Source: DATGSF01 sp035302865 (GTDB lineage: Bacteria; Bacteroidota; Bacteroidia; Chitinophagales; Chitinophagaceae). Taken from it: DNA of 25,100 nucleotides. The stretch lies in NCBI GenBank assembly GCA_035302865.1, contig DATGSF010000166.1, positions 1 to 25,100 on the forward strand, written 5' to 3'. The stretch's first letter is position 1. Every line of letters starts with the position of its first letter. The notes under the pieces were generated by a model. That model was not told where the DNA came from. It did no database searches and saw nothing but the letters and a program-made list of their open reading frames with translations. This document shows, in pieces, positions 22,858 through 25,100 of the stretch. Made by a program: the position numbers and the translations under genes.

Positions 22858-23094
22858 ATGGCAAGAGTTTGTCAAGTTACAGGTAAAAAACCCCTTTCAG
22901 GACACAAGGTTTGCTTCTCAAATAAGAAACATAAGCGTAAGTTTAATCCAAACTTACAGACAAAAAGATATTATTTGGCAGAAGAAGATCGTTGGATTAC
23001 ATTAAAATTAAGCTCTGATGCAATTCGTAAAATAAACAAAGTTGGATTGTATCAAGTTGTAAAAGAATTACGTCAACAAGGGAATAAAATATAA
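22858..23094 (+). CDS. rpmB: Large ribosomal subunit protein bL28
   Basis: A 78-residue 50S protein with the bL28 signature MARVCQVTGKKPLSGHKVCF, followed by SNKKHKRKFNPNLQTKRYYL and a C-terminal LKLSSDAIRKINKVGLYQVV. Normal length. First gene of a compact cluster with rpmG (24 bases downstream) and the DUF4295 gene, an arrangement conserved in Bacteroidota. Confidence 0.97.
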   Translation: MARVCQVTGKKPLSGHKVCFSNKKHKRKFNPNLQTKRYYLAEEDRWITLKLSSDAIRKINKVGLYQVVKELRQQGNKI

Positions 23095-23118
23095 ATTACA
23101 ATTTAATATCTTAAAGAT

Positions 23119-23301
23119 ATGGCTAAAAAAGGAAACCGCGTTCAAGTGATTTTAGAATGTACCGAGCATAAAGATAGCGGAATGCCCGGAACAAGTCGTT
23201 ATATCACTACGAAAAATAAAAAAAATACTCCAGAAAGAATAGAATTGAAAAAATACAATCCTATTCTGAAAAAAATGACTGTTCATAAGGAGATTAAATA
23301 A
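23119..23301 (+). CDS. rpmG: Large ribosomal subunit protein bL33
   Basis: A 60-residue 50S protein near the E site. It shows the bL33 landmarks MAKKGNRVQVILECTEHK, SRYITTKNKKNTPERIELKK and YNPILKKMTVHKEIK. The paired-cysteine zinc-ribbon of C+ paralogues is absent (only one cysteine, C14), so this is the zinc-independent C- form. It lies between rpmB and the DUF4295 gene. Confidence 0.96.
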   Translation: MAKKGNRVQVILECTEHKDSGMPGTSRYITTKNKKNTPERIELKKYNPILKKMTVHKEIK

Positions 23302-23335
23302 TCACCCTTATTTAATAGACTAAAAAAATTTAATT

Positions 23336-23497
23336 ATGGCTAAAGTAGCAAAAACCGCAATTAGAAAAAGTGGTGCAGAAGAAGCAAAAAATTATACAAA
23401 AGTAATTAAATCAGTAAGAAATCCTAAAACTGGAGCATACTCTTTTAGAGAGAAAATGGTGCTTAAAGAGGAAGTTGATGAATTCTTGAAAAAATAA
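23336..23497 (+). CDS. DUF4295 family small basic protein
   Basis: A 53-residue basic protein: MAKVAKTAIRKSGAEEAKNY, then TKVIKSVRNPKTGAYSFREK, ending MVLKEEVDEFLKK. It matches DUF4295, a Bacteroidota-specific family nearly always found directly after rpmB-rpmG. Its size, charge and place suggest a ribosome-associated protein, but this is inferred from context. It lies 34 bases after rpmG and is closed by a strong terminator. ftsY, which often follows in this phylum, is replaced here by priA. Confidence 0.85.
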   Translation: MAKVAKTAIRKSGAEEAKNYTKVIKSVRNPKTGAYSFREKMVLKEEVDEFLKK

Positions 23498-23551
23498 TTT
23501 CTTGAATAGCTTCCTGTAAAAAAGAATGATTAACTGATTATATATAATTTT

Positions 23552-23586
23552 AAAAAAAAGTCAAGCATAATACGCTTGACTTTTTT
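23552..23586 (+). terminator. Intrinsic terminator of the rpmB cluster
   Basis: GTCAAGC (23560-23566) and GCTTGAC (23574-23580) flank a seven-base loop, with an A-run before and six T after that lengthen the stem and serve as the U-tract. It lies 54 bases after the DUF4295 stop. Confidence 0.9.
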
Positions 23587-23624
23587 GTGTTTGCCTTTTT
23601 TTGTACTTTGCAGAAAATTATATC

Positions 23625-25100
23625 ATGTTTGTAGAACTTATTTTACCGCTCAATCTCCCCAATACACTAACTTATAGTGTGCCAGTGGATTTGCAAGATT
23701 CTATTCAAATTGGGATTAGAGTTGAGGTTAAATTAGGAAAAAATAAAGTCTATGCTGCTATTGTACAAGATATTCACAATAATAAACCACTGGGTTTTCA
23801 GGTAAATCCTATAATCTCCGTTATAGATAAAGTACCTATTCTTTTTGCATGGCAATTGAAGTTTTGGAATTGGATTGCAGAATACTATATGTGTTCTTTG
23901 GGTTCTATAATGCAAATTGCATTACCAGCACATCTGAAATTAATGAATGAAACATTTATAATATGGTTAGATGCAATTGATGAAATTCCTGATGCCTTTC
24001 CTGAGATTTTAAAAACTGCCTGCTTTTACTTGATTGAAAAAAAAAGAGTGACCTTGCCTCAATTAAAAGAATATGTACCTGTTGAACTTATTTCTACGGT
24101 AATTCAAGATTTGATTAATTTGGATCTTATAAAAATATCTGATGCTTTAGAAGAGAAATATAAACCTGTTCTTGTTGACAGAGTTGCATTACATCCTGAT
24201 TTTCACAATAAAGATGCGCAAAAGAAACTCTTTGATCAATTGAGTAATGCTCCCAAACAGAGTGCTATTGTTATGGTATACTTGGCACAAAATCCTGCTT
24301 TTCAAAGTGTGGAAATTCCGCAACTATTAGAAAAAAGTAAAGCTTCTAGAGCTAGCCTAAATTCCTTAGTAGAAAAAGATATTTTTGTTCTTAGTCAAAT
24401 AGAAAAAGACAGAATTGTTCTAGATAATTTCCCCACTTTTAAAGATGTAGCATTAAATAAAAGTCAGGAAATTGCAAATGATGCTATAGATGATGCAGTA
24501 CAAGAAAATAAAACTATTTTATTGCATGGTGTTACGGGAAGTGGAAAGACTATTTTATATATAAAACAAATTGAGAAAGTTTTAAAAAGTGGTAAACAGG
24601 TGTTGTTTCTATTACCTGAAATTGCTTTGACAACTCAAATGGTGCAAAGACTAATTGCTCATTTTGGGAATATTGTTGGTGTTTATCATTCTAGATTTAG
24701 TAATAATGAAAGAGTGGAATTATGGAATAAAGTTAAATCAGGAGCATGTCAATTAATTGTAGGAGCACGCTCCTCTTTATGGTTGCCTTTTAAAGATTTG
24801 CGTCTAATAATTGTTGATGAAGAACATGACTCCTCTTTAAAACAAACTGATCCAGCTCCGCGTTTTCATGCAAGAGATGCAGCTCTTTATCTTGCTCATA
24901 TTCAGAAAGTACCAGTTATTTTAGGAACTGCTACTCCCTCATTAGAATCTATGTTAAATGCAGAGAAGGGAAAATATATTTATGTGCCTTTAAAAGAACG
25001 ATATTTACAGACTGCGCTACCTGATATACAAGTGGTTCCTGCAAATTATCTTCAAAGGTCGCTTTCTGATTTTATTTCCTATCCTTTAATTCAAGAGATT
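23625..25100 (+). CDS. priA: Primosomal protein N' (replication restart helicase), 3' truncated by window edge
   Basis: The first 492 codons of PriA, open to the last base of the window (full length is usually about 730-830). PriA recognises stalled forks, unwinds the lagging arm and loads the primosome. The N-terminal 3'-DNA-binding domain opens MFVELILPLNLPNTLTYSVP, with FWNWIAEYYMCSLGSIMQIA matching the family. The helicase motifs are Walker A GVTGSGKT (about residues 304-311), LLPEIALTTQM, HSRFSNNERVELW, IIVDEEHDSSLKQTDPAPRF with the DEEH box, HARDAALYLA and GTATPSLES. The zinc-binding cysteines and helicase motifs IV-VI lie outside. A TACTTTG element (about 23605) may serve as its promoter, just after the terminator of the ribosomal cluster. 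Confidence 0.94.
   Translation, partial: MFVELILPLNLPNTLTYSVPVDLQDSIQIGIRVEVKLGKNKVYAAIVQDIHNNKPLGFQVNPIISVIDKVPILFAWQLKFWNWIAEYYMCSLGSIMQIALPAHLKLMNETFIIWLDAIDEIPDAFPEILKTACFYLIEKKRVTLPQLKEYVPVELISTVIQDLINLDLIKISDALEEKYKPVLVDRVALHPDFHNKDAQKKLFDQLSNAPKQSAIVMVYLAQNPAFQSVEIPQLLEKSKASRASLNSLVEKDIFVLSQIEKDRIVLDNFPTFKDVALNKSQEIANDAIDDAVQENKTILLHGVTGSGKTILYIKQIEKVLKSGKQVLFLLPEIALTTQMVQRLIAHFGNIVGVYHSRFSNNERVELWNKVKSGACQLIVGARSSLWLPFKDLRLIIVDEEHDSSLKQTDPAPRFHARDAALYLAHIQKVPVILGTATPSLESMLNAEKGKYIYVPLKERYLQTALPDIQVVPANYLQRSLSDFISYPLIQEI

Noticed and set aside
1..25100. CRISPR arrays, insertion sequences, prophage or toxin-antitoxin genes
   Set aside because: No direct repeat arrays, transposase motifs, phage genes or antitoxin/toxin pairs were seen by reading.

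Overview
The window is AT-rich (roughly one third G+C by eye) and reads as a stretch of chromosome from a member of the Bacteroidota. Several independent features support this. Two secreted proteins carry C-terminal type IX secretion (Por) sorting domains (1446-3308 minus, 7882-10212 plus). Many genes are preceded by the Bacteroidota promoter element TAnnTTTG rather than by Shine-Dalgarno sequences. Lineage-restricted families are present (DUF4270 lipoprotein, DUF5606, DUF4295), and the tmRNA gene lacks an encoded CCA. I cannot place it more precisely within the phylum.

Left part (1-5313). The 3' end of a UDP-N-acetylhexosamine/UDP-sugar C4-epimerase gene enters the window. It is followed on the minus strand by an AlkC-like HEAT-repeat DNA alkylation repair protein, a large T9SS-exported PKD adhesin-like protein, a small multidrug resistance (SMR) transporter, ribosomal protein bS16 with a long acidic tail, and pantothenate synthetase.

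Middle part (5314-14961). Plus-strand genes run from a GlgA-like protein reduced to its N-terminal half, through a DUF4270 lipoprotein and a secreted M4 metalloprotease, to rpmI-rplT-rplS. Next comes a metG operon that also holds a divergent SAM hydroxide adenosyltransferase-family protein and an ABM-family monooxygenase-like protein. The metG operon is preceded by about 360 bases without a gene that contain a long inverted repeat.

Right-middle part (14988-21614). Minus-strand glycan genes (PglD-like acetyltransferase, PglC-like phosphoglycosyl transferase, PglA-like glycosyltransferase) probably build the first steps of an undecaprenyl-linked glycan. They are followed by a tight two-gene unit coding for an exported von Willebrand A (VWA) protein and an orphan sensor histidine kinase. 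A small exported CxxC membrane protein, apparently read from a leaderless mRNA, faces a beta-carbonic anhydrase tail to tail.

Right end (21764-25100). This holds ssrA (tmRNA, predicted tag GNTQYAMAA), a DUF5606 gene, the rpmB-rpmG-DUF4295 ribosomal protein cluster, a strong terminator and the first 492 codons of priA, which runs off the edge.

Most of the window is housekeeping. I see no CRISPR array, insertion sequence, prophage or toxin-antitoxin cassette. The parts most likely to hold something undescribed are the VWA/histidine-kinase pair, the metG leader with its SAM-hydrolase-like partner, the degenerate GlgA-like protein, and the leaderless CxxC protein. All functional statements rest on reading motifs by eye, without database searches.
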